64,000 bases of DNA, taken from positions 2,459,096 to 2,523,095 of the forward strand of contig NC_087080.1 in the NCBI RefSeq assembly GCF_026151205.1, read 5' to 3'. The DNA is from Bolinopsis microptera. Taxonomy: Eukaryota; Ctenophora; Tentaculata; Lobata; Bolinopsidae. Below are positions 11,267-22,566 of the stretch, piece after piece; the stretch's first letter is position 1; each line of letters starts with the position of its first letter. The notes beneath the pieces were generated by a model, which was not told the DNA's origin, made no database searches, and saw only the letters and a program-made list of their open reading frames with translations. The position numbers were made by a program, and so were the translations under genes.

Positions 11267-13285
11267 GAGTATATATATATATTCTTCCTTCTTAGTGAAG
11301 AAGATTATATTCAACGAATAGGTGTACATTTAAATGATAGATCTGTATATAGTATTGTAAATAATGTAGATGATTTAGTTGTAGAATTGATTGATAAAAT
11401 TTCGAATTGGACAATTGAGTTTAAAGATGAATTAGGTATGTCCAAGAAGGTCAAGGAGTGGGTTATTCCATGTACTGAGCTTAACCAGCCTGGAAACATG
11501 TACCTGAATCCCAAGGCACACAAACCACCTTTGTATCCTGGGAGGATGATTACCACCGGCTGTGGTTCATACATTGAAAACCTTTCTGCCTTGACTGCGT
11601 TTGAATTGAAGAAGGCTACTTTGAATTATAGAATTATTGATACCCCTCACTTTCTGAGGAAGATTGATAGCCTGAACGAGTCTAGCATATTGTTGGGAAA
11701 GGAGGTTATACATGTTGCCATCGATATATCTAACATGTTTACCAACATTCCTAGGGATATGGGGATCCAACAATGCACTAAGCACCTGAATAAAAGGAGT
11801 AGTGGTGATCAATTGTTTAGTACAGAATGCATTATTAGTGCACTAGAAATTACTCTTGATTACAACATTGCTTCTTTTAACGGTATAACATACCGCCAGG
11901 AGCGTGGAGCAGCGATGGGTCCTAAGAACTCATGTGAGTATGCTGATTGTGCTATGGATAAGATTGATATTTTAGTTAACGAAGGAGATCTAGAATATGG
12001 CCCGCCTCATAGACCAGCATTCTGGGGTAGATTACGTGATGACATTTATATGGCTTGGCCCGGTACTGTTGAGGAACTATTACAATTCATGGAATGGCTC
12101 AATAGTATCCACCCAAACCTTTTGTTTACTTACGACTACTCTAGGGACGGCGTTGAGTTTCTAGACACCTATGTCTATGCTGTTGGTGATGTTGTCCACA
12201 CCAAACTCTACTCTAAACCTAGTGACACCCACTGCTACCTTATCCCCACGTCATGCCATAGGAACCATGTTGTAAAAAACATACCTTTTGGAGTGGCGAG
12301 GCGGGTGAGACAGAACAACAGTGAAGACACTAACTTCTTGGAGCAGAGAGAGGTCTATACACGTTACCTTCTAGCCCGAGGTTATCATTCCAGTATTATA
12401 GAAGATGCCTTTAACAAATTTAGTGATATAGCTAATAGGAAAAACTTGTATACCCTTAAAGACAAGGATGAGTCGACTGCCTGTTTAATACCCATGGTGA
12501 TGGATCAAAATCCAGCACTTCCCAACATGGGGGGCATTATCCATAAGTATAAGCACCTTCTCAACCTTGATCCGGCCCTGAAGAAGCTGGTACGTGCGGA
12601 CAGTGTATTCGTGAGTCATCGAAAGAATCAAACTATCGGTGGCATGCTTGTACACAATAAGTACCGTGCCAGTGGAACTTTAAACTGTGATAATGAGAGA
12701 GAAACAACTGCAAGTCAGATCCAGGAACCAGACTCCGAAAGTCTAAGGGCGGTTCCCGGGGCTGTCGACCCAGGGTGCCATGCTTGTGGTAAATGCTATG
12801 TTTGTAAGCAAAATTTCCTGTCCCCCTGTTCCAACTTTAGTAGTCACCATTCTAAACAAGTTTTCCCTATAACTAAGTATATATCTTGTCAGAGTTATAA
12901 CCTCATTTATTTAATGGAGTGTAAGACTTGTAAACAGTCGTATGTCGGTTATACTACCTCAAATCTCCCTAAGAGATTCTCTAACCATAAGAGTCACATA
13001 AAGAAAGGTATAAGAAGTTGTAAATTAGTTAACCATTTTTTAGATATTGATCATGATTTAGATTTTAGTACCATAGCCTCCTATAATTCCTCACTTAGTA
13101 AGCACCTTTCTGTCATTATAGTAGACGCTTTAGTATTTGAGCCTAATATTAGTAAAGCAGACAAAGAAAAGGCTATGGAAGCTAGAGAGGGGTTCTACCA
13201 GACCCAATTGAAAACCCTTGAACGGTTTGGGGGTATGAACACCCTTGATAGTAACCATATACTTTTTAAATCTGCCGGAGCTTAG
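11213..13285 (+). CDS. Penelope-like reverse transcriptase with C-terminal GIY-YIG nuclease
   Basis: An uninterrupted 690-codon frame. The first ~20 codons come from the inverted repeat and AT tract and are probably not original. The reverse transcriptase starts near residue 80 (NMYLNPKAHKPPLYPGRMI). Motif A is VAIDISNMFTNIP, motif B includes GAAMGPKNSCEYAD, and motif C is RLRDDIYMAW, with RDD in place of the commoner VDD. FLDTYVY follows. The C-terminal third has a Cys cluster (CHACGKCYVCKQN) and a GIY-YIG domain: IYLMECKTCKQSYVGYT then KRFSNHKSHI. In this class the nuclease nicks the target and the transcriptase primes there. The region that normally precedes the fingers is missing, so the copy is 5'-truncated, yet the remaining frame is intact, suggesting a fairly recent insertion. 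Confidence 0.93.
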   Translation: MLLLYKIKEQHVIALQFIEYIYIFFLLSEEDYIQRIGVHLNDRSVYSIVNNVDDLVVELIDKISNWTIEFKDELGMSKKVKEWVIPCTELNQPGNMYLNPKAHKPPLYPGRMITTGCGSYIENLSALTAFELKKATLNYRIIDTPHFLRKIDSLNESSILLGKEVIHVAIDISNMFTNIPRDMGIQQCTKHLNKRSSGDQLFSTECIISALEITLDYNIASFNGITYRQERGAAMGPKNSCEYADCAMDKIDILVNEGDLEYGPPHRPAFWGRLRDDIYMAWPGTVEELLQFMEWLNSIHPNLLFTYDYSRDGVEFLDTYVYAVGDVVHTKLYSKPSDTHCYLIPTSCHRNHVVKNIPFGVARRVRQNNSEDTNFLEQREVYTRYLLARGYHSSIIEDAFNKFSDIANRKNLYTLKDKDESTACLIPMVMDQNPALPNMGGIIHKYKHLLNLDPALKKLVRADSVFVSHRKNQTIGGMLVHNKYRASGTLNCDNERETTASQIQEPDSESLRAVPGAVDPGCHACGKCYVCKQNFLSPCSNFSSHHSKQVFPITKYISCQSYNLIYLMECKTCKQSYVGYTTSNLPKRFSNHKSHIKKGIRSCKLVNHFLDIDHDLDFSTIASYNSSLSKHLSVIIVDALVFEPNISKADKEKAMEAREGFYQTQLKTLERFGGMNTLDSNHILFKSAGA

Positions 13286-13970
13286 TTTTAGTTTTAGTAT
13301 ATTTTGTAGATTTTATTTAGTTATACAATTATTCCAGAGACGTGCATATTACATTTTTTACTTAATTATAAATTTTACAGGTTTTTTGTTGTGATTTTAA
13401 GTGATTTTCCGAGAATCAGTTATCAGTATTTAGATTAGAGATAAGATAAGAGTACATTTCTAACGGCTTTCAGTTTCTTTTTTAAATTTTAGTTCATCAG
13501 ATTTTCCCACTGCTTTTAGTTTGTATTTATTCTCAATTGTATATGATTCGTATTTGTTGTAGTTACTTTAATGATATAATTTCTCAGAATTGATGTAAAT
13601 AAACGATGCAAAGACTTTCGAAGATCTAATCACAACCGCTTTATTTTATTGTGTAGAAGTCCAGCCATGAAATATATATATATATATATATATTGTAGTT
13701 TTTATGATTGAACCCCTATGCTCATTCTTTAAAGAATAGTTTTTATACGGATGAAGTTGTCCCTGATTATGCACAAAATATATGGACTAAAATTGAATGG
13801 ATGAGTATAAACTCAAGTGTATGAAATTAATAACTTTCTATGAATTATCCCCAATTCCTGTCTACCTTCAAGTAAATTTTAAATTCTGAAAACCAAATTT
13901 AACTTATAATGTACTTTAAATGTACATTTTCATAACATAATATTTTGGTTTTAGTTAAGCACATGAGAAA
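13286..13970. other. Penelope 3' flank and AT-rich spacer upstream of the secreted-protein gene
   Basis: No coding exon seen. Contains the element's 3' untranslated part, a (TA)n tract at 13672-13695 and then AT-rich DNA leading to the signal-peptide exon at 13971. No TATA box that I would defend. Confidence 0.5.
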
Positions 13971-15035
13971 ATGAGGGATAAGCGGAAGTTATACTTCCTT
14001 GTCTTGCTTTTCTTGATAGAACTTTCTTCACAGAATCTCAATGATCAAGAAACAGGTATAATTTTGTTGGCTGCCGGTCAGAAACGGGCGGAATTGTGTT
14101 CGCTGCCAGTTAATCAAGTTTTCCATAACCAAAAACTCAGATTTATCACAAATTAAAGAATGTTGTTTTTTGAATTAATTAATTAAACTGTAATAACTTT
14201 ATTTTCGCAATTTATATTCTGACATCATCAAACTTTATTATACATTGTACATAGTACGGAATATATTTATTATCTATACGGTACTCCCTATTCCTTAATT
14301 TTCCATCATCAGAACTAGTAGCAATTAAAGCAGTGACGGCATCACAGGCATCAACCATTGATGGGTATATAGCAGAAAACTGCATAGATGGCAACATAAA
14401 CACCTTTTGTCTTGGAAATTATGGACGAGAAGTTTGGTTTGAGATGGCGCTTAATATATATAAGTGGAACTTCTGTATTGATACAGTTAAAATAGTCGGT
14501 TATAAGACAGATGGTGAACAGAATCGCATGAATAAAGGGAAAATCACAGTTTTTAACTCAAATTGGCAGAGTCTGTGTGGTGTGCTACGGATAAGAGATG
14601 GTGAAGACCAGAACTATGATATTGAGTGCGGAGAATATGTGTGCGGGAACAGGGTTAAACTCAGTGTTATTCGAGACGAGAATGAGTATGAAGGAATGAT
14701 CGCTATGAGAGAAATTACTGTTTACTACTCAACCGGTAAGTGAAAAATCTTTTGTATTTTCTATTAAAACATCGATGAATTGATTAATTAATAAAAATTA
14801 CATCACTTCAAGATCCAATATCTCTAAAAAATCTAATATACTAAACTTTCAGAATGTAAGTACGCGCCAAAGTTCTGGAAAGGAATGATCTCGACAGACC
14901 CCGCATTACCAGTACCTGATAAAACAGTCCTGACATATACATGTACAGAGAGGAACACACTTATCAGAGGAGCGAATACAATCACATGTAGACAAGGAAA
15001 ACCTTACGCTGAGAAACCAAACTGTGAAGTATTCG
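13971..15035 (+). CDS. Secreted protein with F5/8C (fucolectin-like) and sushi domains, 3' end missing
   Basis: Three exons, all joined in phase 1: 13971-14055, 14313-14735 and 14853-15035. Exon 1 encodes a signal peptide (MRDKRKLYFLVLLFLIELSS). Exon 2 encodes one F5/8 type C or fucolectin-like sandwich: VTASQAS, a CIDGNINTFC block, VWFEMAL, IDTVKIVGYKTDG, ITVFNS and REITVYYS at its end. Exon 3 encodes one sushi (CCP) module with its four cysteines (ECKYAPKFW, YTCTE, ITCRQG, PNCEVF). One domain per exon with symmetrical phase-1 borders is the classic layout of shuffled extracellular modules. The last donor (15036) has no partner: the next 400 bp are low-complexity and then the tubulin gene begins on the other strand. 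It is probably a lectin-like or complement-like extracellular protein; no ligand can be inferred. Confidence 0.82.
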
Positions 15036-15104
15036 GTAAGTTCTTAAAGTTCCTGGTGATCATACCGAAACCTGAGAAGAATTTGCAGCTAACCTCCTAC
15101 TATA

Positions 15105-15190
15105 ATATATCACCCCAATCCCCACCCCCTCCCGGCTCCCACCCCCTCCCACCCCTCTCCACCCCCTCCCACCCCCTTCCACCCCCTAAC
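15105..15190 (+). repeat. CCCACCCCCTCC low-complexity tract
   Basis: A pyrimidine-rich tract of CCCACCCCCTCC variants directly after the last exon of the secreted-protein gene. G-rich on the other strand, so a G-quadruplex is conceivable. Confidence 0.85.
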
Positions 15191-15344
15191 CCCTATTGGC
15201 TTAACCTTCATTTTAATGGTTTTACAATGACCAGAGTGGAGGTGACCATTTTTCATTTGACCTTTAACATTTTAACAAAGATATCGTCGCAAATACCATT
15301 GAGCTTGCAAATACACATGTAGTTAGTCACCTACTTATCACCCT

Positions 15345-15440
15345 CTAATAACCCACTAATCACCAACTAATCACCAACTAATTACCAACTAATTATCCAC
15401 TAATTACACATTAATTACCCACTAATTACCCACTATTATA
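15345..15440 (+). repeat. 12-bp tandem repeat (CACTAATTACCC) next to the tubulin exon 7 donor
   Basis: About eight imperfect copies of CACTAATTACCC. On the gene strand the array follows the donor of tubulin exon 7, whose intron start GTAGGTGATTA resembles the repeat's GGGTAATTAGTG. The same repeat follows exon 5. Confidence 0.85.
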
Positions 15441-15449
15441 ATCACCTAC

Positions 15450-18400
15450 CAGTAAGATATTTGCCAAAGCCGGGATTGCAGTCAGCCATCATACTTTTGC
15501 TGTCGAACAGTTGACTTATCAAATCCTGTACTCTATGGGCACGGAACTTGGCGTTTGCCTCACTCAACAGTGGCGCGTAACCTGATAAATGTTAGTTCAG
15601 TGGTAGTGGCGCATAACCTGATAAATGTTAGTTCAGTGGTAGTGGCGCGTAACCTGATAAATGTTAGTTCAGTGGTAGTGGCGCATAACCTGATAAATGT
15701 TAGTTCAGTGGTAGTGGCGCATAACCTGATAAATGTTAGTTCAGTGGTAGTGGCGCATAACCTGATAAATGGTAGTTCAGTGGTAGTGGCGCATAACCTG
15801 ATAAATGGTAGTTCAGTGGTAGTGGCGCATAACCTGATAAATGTTAGTTCAGTGGTAGTGGCGCATAACCTGATAAGGGTCAATTCAGAGGTGTTTTTCA
15901 ATATCAGTCAACTGGAAACAATCGAAACTGCATTTCTGCACAAATAATGTCATATTGCTAATGTCTTTATAACTTTTAGCTGATTAACTCACTGGAAACA
16001 AAGAAATGGAGTCTTGGAAATGGCACCATGTTCACTGCTAACTTTCTAAGATCTGCATTTAACTGGGGGGAAAAGAAACTGATTACATTAAATTATGGGT
16101 TTTATCTAGATACTAATCCTATCTACCTTACTCGGGATTATTATGACCGGGATAAAGTGGTGGGTTTAGGGTAATTTCGCCATATTTTTCCCGAACCACA
16201 TTTTCACCGGTCGTTAATAAACCCGCCTACTCAGCTTTTAGGGTTCCCAAGGGGTATGGGTGCTCATATTTTAATCGTTGTCTTATATTCACTAAAGAAG
16301 ACTATTGGGAAACTTGTTGTAGGTTTTTCGACTTCATTTGGCTAAAATTGCAAAAAATTCACCTTTTTGCCCAATTCTTGTCATATATCCTTATTGTCAA
16401 ATTTGATTTAAATAGGCCAATTTTTAATTTCTTAGGTATTGACTATCTCTACATAATGAAATAGGACTCAAAGTAAAAGTAACAGTTAAATTAAAACTTG
16501 AATTAATTAAAACTGATGAAAGGGATGATCCAGATGAAGATAACGAAGATGATTACAACTTATTGGAAGACTAAACAGCTCTCCCTTTATCTTAATATCG
16601 ATCTGGTTGTTACGCTTCAAATGTTAAAAATTATTTTCCATCTAGTTTGATTAACCACGAGTCATTATTTCTGTCTACTTTCAACAATTATTGATAATTC
16701 GACTTGTTTCACAAGTTTTAGCAATGCGAAAATTTCTAAATTTGCTTATCTCTAATAAGGAAATTTACATCTGTGACAAAATTTTTGAATCTAAAATTGA
16801 AAGGTTGGACACCGGTAAAATGGCGACCGGGAAAATGTGGTGGGTTTTGAGCAATTTCGCCATATTTTTCCCGAACCATATTTTAACCGGTCGTTAATAA
16901 ACCCGTCGTAATAATCCCGAGTAAGGTAGATATTATCTAGATGCCAGCCCTACTGATTACATATTGTACAGTAGCTTTCGATTCATTTATCAATAATTAA
17001 ATCTTGATGATTGAGCAGCAAATACTCCGACAAACAAACTTAGTGGTCCCTACTTAGTACTTTAGTAGTCCCTTGTTTGTTGACATTTCTATGAATAACA
17101 ACCAAAAAGAACGACATAATTGTAAGGCGCACCTGTCCAGGGAACCCACTAATTACCCACTAATTACCCACTAATTACCCACTAATTACCCACTAATAAC
17201 CCACTAATAACCCACTAATCTCCCACTAATAACCAACTAATCCCCCACTAATGAGAGAGGTGTACCTGTCCAGGGAATCTGAGTGACGTTGTGATTCCCG
17301 CCATGGTGTTACACACAAGACCGTTAAGGTCTGAGTAGTTTGGAGTTTTTATCATCAGAGTTTCAGTGCAGATTCGATAGAGAGCCTCGTTGTCTAAGAA
17401 ACGGTGTGACGTTAATGTTGTTATGATATTAACGTTGTGACGTTAATTTTGTTATGATATTAACGTTGTGACGTTAATTTTGTTATGATATTAACGGTGT
17501 GACGTTAATGTTGTTATGATATTAACGTCTGATGTTAATGTTGAGTATTTGTATTTGAGATATTCACGTAGAACAAAGGTAGCTGGTTAAAGTTCCAATG
17601 TAACTGCAAAAAATCAGGATATAACATCTAATATTAAAATTGCAGTTTTTGTTGTTGTTGATTAAACAATTAACTGAAGTGAATATCATGATACTGAATA
17701 TCATAATGCTCAAAGAAAAGCACAAATATTTAGCAATAGATACAATGTTAGAATGCTGACCAAAACAAAAAGATTCGTCAGTATTCTCAATAAGTTGGTG
17801 CATAGAGAGAAGGGCATTATACGGTTCCACAACAACGTCAGACACTTTAGGAGACGGATACACGGAGAAGCTCATGATGATTCTATCATAGTATTCCTCT
17901 CTGAGGCGGTTTAGAAGGAGAGTACCGAACCCGGAACCAGTGCCCCCTCCTAGAGAGTGACAGAGCTGGAACCCCTGGGGACTGTCACATGCTTCAAATT
18001 CCTTTCTCACTACTTCCATAACGTTGTCAGCGAGTTCAGCCCCTTCTGTGTAATGACCTGTTGCCCAGTTGTTGCCTGGGGGAGGTATTTATTAGAGTAT
18101 TAGTGACAATACAAGCTGCCACTATTGGTATTATAAATTGAAATTGCAATATTAAAATTATAAAAAAATGTTGACTATTACAACTTTACAGTGTGTCTAG
18201 AATTACACATTCGTCAGAAATAAAGGATTTTGAAATTCAGTTTCTGACCTGCTCCATTCTGACCATGAACAAAGTTGTCAGGTCTAAAGGCTTCACCATA
18301 TTTGCTTGCTTTGATGACGTCGATAACTCCTGGTTCCAAGTCTATTACCACAGCACGAGGAACGTACCTGAATCTCGTGTTACGCACGTGATCATATAAA

Positions 18401-18946
18401 AATAAGTTCAGAACTTAAATAATTTCATAACTAAAATAAATTTACAACTAAAATAAGTTCATGACTAAAATAATTTCATAACTAAAATAAACAACCTGTC
18501 CCCGGACACCTCATTCCAGTACACATCTATTCTGTCCAAGCTCTCTTCGATTTCATTATTTTCATCGAAATGTCCATTAGGCAGTATACCATGTTCAGCA
18601 CTTATCGTCTCCCAAAACTGAAATGATAAATGGTATTAATAGTCATGAATAAACTGAATGACGATTTTATTTTATAATAGCCTAAATTAGTGTCGGATGG
18701 TTAATGGTTATGCTGGTTTTGCCTCCCAGTAATGTGGCATCCACTATCTAAATATGAATAACATGTGTTTCATTGCAAAAGACGACAAGAAAAACAGTTT
18801 AACAATGCCTGAAAGTGTAAGTAGTTCCATCCTATTATACTCATATAATAATAATGTTGTATGTTATACTCACATATAATATTGCCTACCTTCAATCCGA
18901 CCTGATTGCCACACTGTCCAACTTGAAGATGCAATACCTCCCTCAT
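15450..18946 (-). CDS. Divergent beta-tubulin, seven exons, C-terminal part missing
   Basis: Exons on the minus strand: 18946-18890, 18617-18496, 18367-18249, 18075-17761, 17393-17266, 16062-15993 and 15581-15450. All phases close, giving about 314 codons of the usual ~445. The start [17 protein letters not shown] is beta-type and keeps an MRE(I/V) opening, which in beta-tubulins is the signal for autoregulated mRNA decay. The nucleotide-binding loop GGGTGSG is present ([15 protein letters not shown]), as are [52 protein letters not shown] and LRFPGQ. Exon 6 reads [20 protein letters not shown]. Many usually invariant residues differ, so this is a fast-evolving paralogue. The last donor at 15449 has no partner before the convergent gene, so helices H11-H12 and the tail are absent. 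It is either truncated by rearrangement or has a distant last exon. Confidence 0.9.
15571..15880 (+). repeat. 36-bp minisatellite that copies the tubulin exon 7 splice acceptor
   Basis: Nine copies at exactly 36 bp (the word CCTGATAA starts at 15581, 15617 and so on to 15869). On the gene strand each unit contains TTTATCAG/GTTA(C/T)GCGCCACT. The copy nearest the exon supplies the real 3' splice site and first codons of tubulin exon 7. Because 36 is a multiple of 3, long open frames appear on both strands (15555-15947 and 15560-15901); I do not consider them genes. Confidence 0.92.
16122..16930. mobile_element. 809-bp TIR element (TA target) in the tubulin intron 5
   Basis: Ends are TCTACCTTACTCGGGATTAT on the left and its exact complement on the right, extending to about 25 of 26 matching bases. 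TA flanks both sides (16120-16121 and 16931-16932), as in mariner-type targets. Inside each end sits a ~70-bp direct repeat (about 16158-16231 and 16836-16908) with TTCGCCATATTTTTCCCGAA and ACCGGTCGTTAATAAACCCG. No transposase frame is present. A small relative lies at 49921-50027. Confidence 0.85.
17145..17245 (+). repeat. 12-bp tandem repeat next to the tubulin exon 5 donor
   Basis: About eight copies of CACTAATTACCC and variants. It is bounded on the far side by a duplicate of the exon 5 end and donor: CACCTGTCCAGGGAA appears at 17132-17146 area and again, as TACCTGTCCAGGGAA, at the real junction around 17264. Confidence 0.85.
17402..17540 (+). repeat. 31-bp tandem repeat ending at the tubulin exon 5 acceptor
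   Basis: About four and a half copies of a unit containing GTGACGTTAAT, GTTATGATATTAACG; the word TGTGA recurs at 17405, 17436, 17467 and 17498. The array ends within ten bases of the acceptor at 17394. Confidence 0.88.
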
Positions 18947-20250
18947 TATCTAGAAAAGAGTACACGATCACAATTATCTCAGTTAAATATCATGGCACTC
19001 AATTTTAAATAAATAAATAATTAATTCTAACATTTTAATAAATATTCAGACCAAAAGTTGCGGGTATGAGGGATTGTGTCCACGGATAAAGTGAAGTTAT
19101 AGAGTTCTAAGTAGCGATGGTTATAAATGTATCATGGGTGTATACTGTATAATTGTGGCGTGCTGAGTTGGTATTGATATATCTATAATTTAGGGGTCAC
19201 GAAATCCTCTCCGAACCTCCACGTGGTGTGGCCTGGTTGGCACTAACGGGTGGTGTGCTCTCTTGTTGAGTACTAAGGTTGGGACTTGCCAACTCAAAGT
19301 TCCCATGGGAACCAGGAAGTCAACAATAACAGCTACCAAGCACCAGGAAATTTCTCTTTCAGATATCAGGTTACAAGATAGTACACACACAAATGACGAT
19401 ACGTTAGACACAGATACCTAGCTCTAAGAGCTATTAAATCACCAGGAAATTCTCTTCCAGCTTTCAGGTCCCATCGAAGTCACCCACCACAGGGCTAGTA
19501 TATATATAGTATAGGGATTCCAATTCGCTCATCCTGACTACAAGGACACACTGATAATGAGTAGTCTTGGCACTTCTCCCTCCAGTGACCACTTTTCAGG
19601 TCTTTTCAGTTAAGACAGCTAATGCGTAAGGGCTGACACACGCTAGACACAGGCTCGTGATAAGACAGAATTAGGGATTTCAACTCTGACTACGAGGACA
19701 CAATGATAACGAGAATTCCTGGAACTTCTTCCTCCAGTAACCACTTTTCAGGGACCGGGTTAGCTTTGCCACACTCTTTATTGAAGTGTGACTGGACGCT
19801 CTACAATCATCTAGTAGCAGCAGAGTTTGACTGACATCCTTACTGGTTCTATTCAGTTTCTACAGCGGAAGTTTTCAACACTCGAATCAGTTCATCTCGG
19901 ACATCCTGCAGAGATGCTTTATCACAGCCTGCCCCATTACACGGGGAACCCTTAGATCTACAGTACCCTGGTGGACAGCTTAGCTCATTAAAGCATAGTG
20001 GACCTCTTTATTTCTGAGACGCAAAGCTAACCGGACCAGGAATAAACATCAATGCAATGCTTAGGGGATGCAAATAGGACATACAACGTTTAACGATTTA
20101 CTCGAACTTTTGATTCATTTTTAAGCTCGACGTTACATGGTATCAATTCAGGACAGATATTCCTTCTTCAGGTTCATTGAGGAAATCGTACCCGCTATTT
20201 GCGTTATACATGGCAAGTATCTGGACTAATGATAACTTAGGATCTCAATC
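18947..20250. other. Spacer upstream of tubulin with a duplicated ~85-bp block
   Basis: No gene recognised. Two related blocks at about 19514-19602 and 19674-19757 share AGGGATT, GACTAC-AGGACACA, TGATAA-GAG and CCTCCAGT-ACCACTTTTCAG. The tubulin promoter should lie just above 18946 on the minus strand, but I see no clear core element. Confidence 0.5.
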
Positions 20251-20264
20251 AATCATAAATTCCT

Positions 20265-20846
20265 CTCAGATTCCCAGGCTGCATTTAAAGCCCTTAACAG
20301 CACCAATTTTAACTCCAGGTTCGTTCTGAACATCTCAGACCAACTCAACTCGCTAGGTTTTCTCATCGAGTAGAACTTTGTTCCAGGACATGAAGGAGTA
20401 TACGGTAAAGAACTATAATCAACACCCAAATAAAAGATTACCTCTTCAATCTCCATATCAAGAAGTATAAACAGGTGGCACTCAGTGATAAAGGAAAAAC
20501 CCCACTAACATTTTTCCTCAACAAAAACAGGTACAAGAAAATTAACATCACAGGTACTCACATCAGATGGCTAACATGGCTACTATCAGGACACAGCCCA
20601 CTAGCATACTTCCAGACGGTAGCAAACAACTCCAATTTCGAAACACAAGACTGTGAACACTGCCCAGGGGAAGCAGAAACATCACAACACTTCCTATGTG
20701 AATGCATCCAGCTGATGACAACTAGAATGAGGATATTTGGTAAACCCATCCTAACAATTGAGGAACTCATCAATAGTAAACTCGACCACATTATCAAATT
20801 CGTGGAACAGTCAACAAGGTTTGACAGAGACGATCTATTTGGATAA
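20265..20846 (+). pseudogene. LINE remnant: RNase H domain and C-terminal zinc knuckle
   Basis: Two neighbouring pieces. At about 20265-20410 a frame with one in-frame TAG reads SDSQAAFKALNS and then NFVPGHEGVYG, the second and later acidic/His landmarks of an RNase H domain. At 20475-20846 a 123-codon frame has THIRWLTWLLSGHSPL, DCEHCPGEAETSQHFLCEC, a Cys-Cys-His-Cys knuckle found after RNase H in I-type non-LTR elements. The reverse transcriptase is not nearby. The 3' side to about 21,140 is probably its untranslated end. The copy is decayed. Confidence 0.7.
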
Positions 20847-21143
20847 GCATCTAGGACATACACCAAGGTTCATAAACAATCATACACTAGACCCACACAG
20901 GACTATCTCAGATAGTGACACATATTCAGGTGTGGACCATGCTCGGAAGTCCCTCGCCTGCCCGCCAAAGAAGAACATCTGAAGTGGGTTTGCTCTGAGC
21001 AAGGTAGTAACAGCTTCGAGACTCCAGAGGTCTGTTGCGTTGATATCTATTATTCTATGTTTTTGTATATACTTAGGGAGTCCTGGAGTGTGGCTAGCAG
21101 GAGTCACACTCTGTGGGCACGGCGAGAAGGCCTCCCTCTTCAC

Positions 21144-22560
21144 TAGGAGGCCAGAAACCGTTGACCAAAACAGAGAGAGAGAGATCTATAATTTAGATCG
21201 CCTAAAAAAGTCTGATGACTTTAAGTGTGATGGGATTATCAAACTCCAGCGCCAAAATAAAAGAGTTTTCTTGACGTCTAATACCAGCCACTGCATATCA
21301 GTATTGATGATCAAAGATAAAAGTCCAAATATACTTTTTACAATGGACATTTCAATTGTTTCAAAGATAACTGAATTGTAAATCGTGGAAAAACTAAGCT
21401 GATAGTGTTATTATTAATGTAATAAATATGAGTGTGAAGCAGTGGTCGACTAGGATCCTGCTGAAATTTATTTTTAAACTTTGTTTTGCAAGCGATTTTT
21501 ACTTTTAAAATTACGAAACCTTCAGCAAATTGCCCTCAAAGCTTGCCTGACGCCTGTGATCACTTCATCTCATACTTCATAATTATTCCATACTCTGTCC
21601 TAAATATTTAGAATACAAATTGAGAAGGATGATTTGAGGGTGTGTTGGTGATTTTACCTGGGAAGCTGGGATTAAATATTTTCAATATCATAAAAGTAAA
21701 ATACTGGAAAACATTCATTAGATAATGATTTTAAGAGTTGAGACTGTTTTAAAGCTGTGGAGGTATACACACAGTATATATATATAATATACAATGTATA
21801 CTGTATGTATAGTATACATACAGTATGCTCTTCTATTAAGCTCTCCCTGGTATGTACTTGTATACTAGGTGAGGACTGGAAACTTATGGTTACAAAATAT
21901 CGGTAATAGTTAATACTGATGTATAGTATGAAACCAAATAATTATTATTAACGATCTTACACCAACTATGACTAAATTAGTTTATGCCATTACAATAATC
22001 TAGACATGCCATAACAAGACTGTTAACGACAACCTCTATCTGTTTGAGACTCAGTAGGAATCTGATTTTTCTGATTTTACGCATTAATCTATTGAAACAT
22101 TTCTTCTTGAGATTTATTATCTGATTATCTGTTTATCGAATACCAGCTGATTGTCAAGAACTAACCCAATGTTCCTAACAGTAGGCACAAGCATTATTAA
22201 TGTGTTAGGTGCGATTTCAGCCACTTAACTAGGTCCAAAGAATATAAGTTGAGTTTTAGAATCATTTAGCTGCAGATAATATTAAGACATCTAATTCTTT
22301 ATCCTCAAGACGCAATTTTTAAGTTGGTTTGCTATAGTTTTGACCTGATCTGAGATTGCAATATATAGTAAAATTTAGCTATATATTGAGTTATTTACAT
22401 CATGTAATACTTTCAACACTACTATATAACAAATAATTTGAGGTTTTTACTGCGTTTTAAACGACGACCAACAGCTTTTAGTGGGTTAATCAAGTACTTT
22501 TCAGCACTTACCACCATATTTATTTGGTTTGAGTTAAAGTAGAGAAGTCTCAAATCCTTT
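21144..22560. other. Spacer with a TA-rich hairpin
   Basis: No gene found. At about 21775-21835 alternating TA words form an imperfect hairpin around GTATACTGTATGTATAGTAT. The final ~120 bp are presumably the 5' untranslated part of the LINE whose first frame starts at 22567. Confidence 0.45.
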
Positions 22561-22566
22561 ACAGCA

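Larger units (their letters stand above)
11192..13695 (+). mobile_element. Penelope-like retroelement, 5'-truncated
   Basis: Runs from the inverted repeat through the reverse transcriptase and nuclease frame to about 13,620, where AT-rich 3' flank begins, ending close to a (TA)n tract at 13672-13695. (TA)n tracts also lie at the 5' side (11046-11091 and 11267-11283). AT-rich targets are common for this class. The 3' untranslated part has no coding content. I could not define a target-site duplication. Confidence 0.8.

Noticed and set aside
15555-15947. Long open frames on both strands (130 and 113 codons)
   Set aside because: They are the 36-bp minisatellite read in phase; the repeat is derived from a tubulin splice site and has no independent coding evidence.
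22200-22440. Coding sequence upstream of LINE ORF1
   Set aside because: Only short frames with stops; no domain landmarks.
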